Shown here piece by piece: positions 62,703 through 64,000 of a stretch of DNA of 64,000 nt. Both the position numbers and the translations under genes were made by a program. How positions within the stretch are numbered: position 1 is the first letter of the stretch; each line of letters begins with the position of its first letter. The DNA comes from Caballeronia catudaia (GTDB lineage: Bacteria; Pseudomonadota; Gammaproteobacteria; Burkholderiales; Burkholderiaceae). Location of the stretch: the NCBI RefSeq assembly GCF_001544755.2, contig NZ_FCOF02000003.1, positions 276,470 to 340,469 on the forward strand, read 5' to 3'. The notes beneath the pieces are model-generated. The model saw only the letters and a list, made by a program, of their open reading frames with translations. It was not told the origin of the DNA and made no database searches.

Positions 62703-64000
62703 ATGAGTAATCCTAAGAAAAAGACGTTGAACACCGTGATCAAGCTCAGCGCGATCGTGATCGCCGCGGCTACCGCCAATTTTGCATCCGCGCAAACGGC
62801 GGCAATTCCCTGCAATAGCCAAACTTCCGAGGCGTGTGCGCCTGTCAGCCTGAGCGGAGTGATGACGGTTGCGGCGACAGACTCGTCGACGAGCACATCG
62901 GCATCGACCGAACCGACTGTCGACACGCAGTCGTCGATCGTTCTCTTGCTCGAGAGCGGTCGCGGCGATGGTTCGCCGGGGTCGCGTTCAGGCGGCGGCA
63001 ACGCGGGGGGCTCGGGCAACGCGGGTAACGCGGGCAACGCGGGCAACGCGGGCAACGCGGGTAACGCGGGCAACGCGGGCAACGCGGGTAACGCGGGTAA
63101 CGCGGGTAACGCGGGTAACGCGGGTAACGCGGGTAACGCGGGTAACGCGGGTAGCTCGGGTAGCTCGGGTAGCTCGGGTAGCTCGGGCACCGGTCAAGGC
63201 TCGGTCGGAGCCGGGTCAGGCGCAACGGCGGGGGCAGGCGGCACGGCTGGCTCCGGTACGGGAGGCAGCACGGGAGGTGGCACGGGCTCGGGATCGCCCG
63301 GAACCGGGAATGGAAGCTCGGGCCCCGGTAATTCGGGCGGTGGCGATTCGGGCGGTGGTGATTCCGGTGGAGGAGATTCCGGCGGAGACACGGGGGGGCA
63401 TGGCCATCACGGACACGGACATGGCGATGGTGACGGTCATGGCGATGGCCACGGACACGGTCATGGCGATGGTGATGGTGATGGCCACGGTCATGGTGAT
63501 GGTCACGGCGATGGCGATGGTCACGGTCACGGCGATGGCGATGGCCACGGTCACGGCGATGGTCACGGTCACGGCGACGGCGGCCACGGCGACGGTGGTC
63601 ACGGCGGCGTTGGTCATGGCGATGGCGCTCACGGCGACGGCGGCCACGGTGACGGTGGTCATGGCGACGGCGGCCACGGCGATGGTGGCCACGGTGACGG
63701 TGGTCACGGCGGCGTTGGTCATGGCGATGGCGGCCACGGCGACGGTGGTCACGGCGGCGTTGGTCATGGCGATGGCGCTCACGGCGACGGCGGTCACGGT
63801 GACGGTGGTCACGGCGGCGTTGGTCATGGCGACGGCGCTCACGGCGACGGCGGCCACGGTGACGGTGGTCATGGCGATGGCGGCCACGGCGACGGTGGTC
63901 ATGGCCACGGCGATGGCGGTCACGGCGATGGCGGCCACGGTGACGGCGGTCACGGCGGCGTTGGTCATGGCGATGGCGGCCACGGTGACGGCGGTCACGG
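62703..64000 (+). CDS. Secreted Gly/His/Asp-rich repeat protein, 3' end cut by the window
   Basis: Hand-translated open frame with no stop, at least 432 codons, running off the window. Residues 1-30 are a Sec signal (MSNPKKKTLNTVIKLSAIVI, cleavage after ASA). Then a Ser/Thr-rich part with two Cys (37, 45) and an RGD at 87-89; about 100-105 Gly-rich; 106-150 fifteen Asn-Ala-Gly triplets; 151-162 four Ser-Ser-Gly triplets; 163-232 Gly/Ser/Thr-rich; from 233 onward almost only Gly, His and Asp (about 47 His in 200 residues by hand count). RBS AAAAGGGG. Probably an exported surface or matrix protein that binds divalent metals; this is inference. No family recognised. Confidence 0.82.
   Translation, partial: MSNPKKKTLNTVIKLSAIVIAAATANFASAQTAAIPCNSQTSEACAPVSLSGVMTVAATDSSTSTSASTEPTVDTQSSIVLLLESGRGDGSPGSRSGGGNAGGSGNAGNAGNAGNAGNAGNAGNAGNAGNAGNAGNAGNAGNAGNAGNAGSSGSSGSSGSSGTGQGSVGAGSGATAGAGGTAGSGTGGSTGGGTGSGSPGTGNGSSGPGNSGGGDSGGGDSGGGDSGGDTGGHGHHGHGHGDGDGHGDGHGHGHGDGDGDGHGHGDGHGDGDGHGHGDGDGHGHGDGHGHGDGGHGDGGHGGVGHGDGAHGDGGHGDGGHGDGGHGDGGHGDGGHGGVGHGDGGHGDGGHGGVGHGDGAHGDGGHGDGGHGGVGHGDGAHGDGGHGDGGHGDGGHGDGGHGHGDGGHGDGGHGDGGHGGVGHGDGGHGDGGH
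63018..63152 (+). repeat. 15 tandem copies of a 9-base unit AACGCGGGT/C
   Basis: Fifteen contiguous perfect copies (only the last base alternates C/T) encoding Asn-Ala-Gly. An earlier single copy lies at 63000-63008, and four AGCTCGGGT-type copies (Ser-Ser-Gly) follow at 63153-63188. In-frame 9-base units should allow length change by slippage without frameshift. Confidence 0.95.
63399..64000 (+). repeat. Gly-His-Asp coding repeat with higher-order units
   Basis: First part alternates Gly with His or Asp every second residue (HGDGHG...). After about 63580 it becomes longer units built from HGDGG, with a recurring GGVGHGDG block at about 63604, 63709, 63754, 63814 and 63955. Codon third positions vary (GGC/GGT, CAC/CAT, GAC/GAT) while the protein pattern stays fixed. 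Continues past the window end. Confidence 0.93.

Noticed and set aside
63018..63188. Possible CRISPR array
   Set aside because: Units are 9 bases, contiguous and without spacers; they are coding repeats.
62663..63190. Minus-strand frame with Pro-Ala-Leu repeats resembling a repeat protein
   Set aside because: Reverse reading of the 9-base Asn-Ala-Gly array; any 9-base repeat yields periodic peptides in all frames.
63216..63998. 260-aa minus-strand frame of Ala/Val/Thr repeats
   Set aside because: Antisense of the Gly/His/Asp repeats; no start site or signal, and it starts inside the repeat array.

Overview
The window is high-GC DNA from a beta-proteobacterium of the Burkholderiaceae, most likely a Paraburkholderia/Caballeronia-type soil or plant-associated organism. 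This is inferred from codon use, the catA/benABCD and catRBC arrangement, the AroP and Ssu sequences, and the NodT/EmrAB efflux families. Nearly all of it reads as ordinary chromosomal catabolic and transport genes. I see no tRNA, rRNA, CRISPR array, intact insertion sequence or prophage.

Layout. 1-5.5 kb: 3' part of malate synthase G (glcB), a urea-transporter/class II aldolase/tautomerase run, a tiny exported protein and an iron alcohol dehydrogenase. 5.7-10.1 kb: a translationally coupled ABC ATPase, FtsX-type permease and AttH/CrtC-like lipocalin. 10.2-14.2 kb: a GntR regulator followed by SDR, BKACE (DUF849) and MFS genes, which look like a catabolic unit for an unknown beta-hydroxy acid. 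14.2-18.3 kb: DUF1993, a beta-propeller lipoprotein, an AT-rich gene-poor stretch and small stress-type genes around a perfect FNR/Anr box. 18.3-29 kb: aromatic catabolism (aromatic-acid MFS, mandelate racemase, RidA-like protein, benDCBA, catA, catR, catB, catC and a benE remnant). 29-33.8 kb: aroP, tyrB and an AMP-ligase on one strand, with a divergent Lrp regulator. 33.8-37.6 kb: ssuADCB for sulfonate sulfur. 38-45.2 kb: a stand-alone adenylation-carrier-thioesterase protein, a MurJ-like flippase, a beta-helix protein and a GDSL lipoprotein. 45.2-50.1 kb: a three-gene run of 2-oxoglutarate dehydrogenase E1, acetolactate synthase-like protein and ArsR regulator. 50.4-58 kb: GlxA-type regulator, mug, and a LysR-flanked tripartite efflux operon. 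58-59.2 kb: the collapsed remains of a second marR-nodT-emrA-emrB locus. 59.4-64 kb: envelope genes (GT2 glycosyltransferase, GH-A-like lipoprotein) and the start of a large secreted repeat protein that runs off the window.

How the genes work together. Mandelate racemase, benzoate dioxygenase, the diol dehydrogenase and catechol ortho-cleavage form one route toward muconolactone and the beta-ketoadipate pathway. The genes between mandelate and benzoate are not in the window. AroP and TyrB give uptake and transamination of aromatic amino acids. The Ssu genes release sulfite from alkanesulfonates.

Most noteworthy are: (1) the open-ended secreted protein at 62703-64000, with 15 perfect Asn-Ala-Gly triplets followed by about 200 residues made almost only of Gly, His and Asp; (2) the four-gene efflux locus collapsed into one open frame at 58092-59202; (3) the acetoacetyl-CoA-synthetase-like/carrier/thioesterase fusion; (4) the paired thiamine-diphosphate enzymes with an ArsR regulator; (5) a palindromic FNR box between two small divergent genes; (6) a 49-codon benE stub behind catC.
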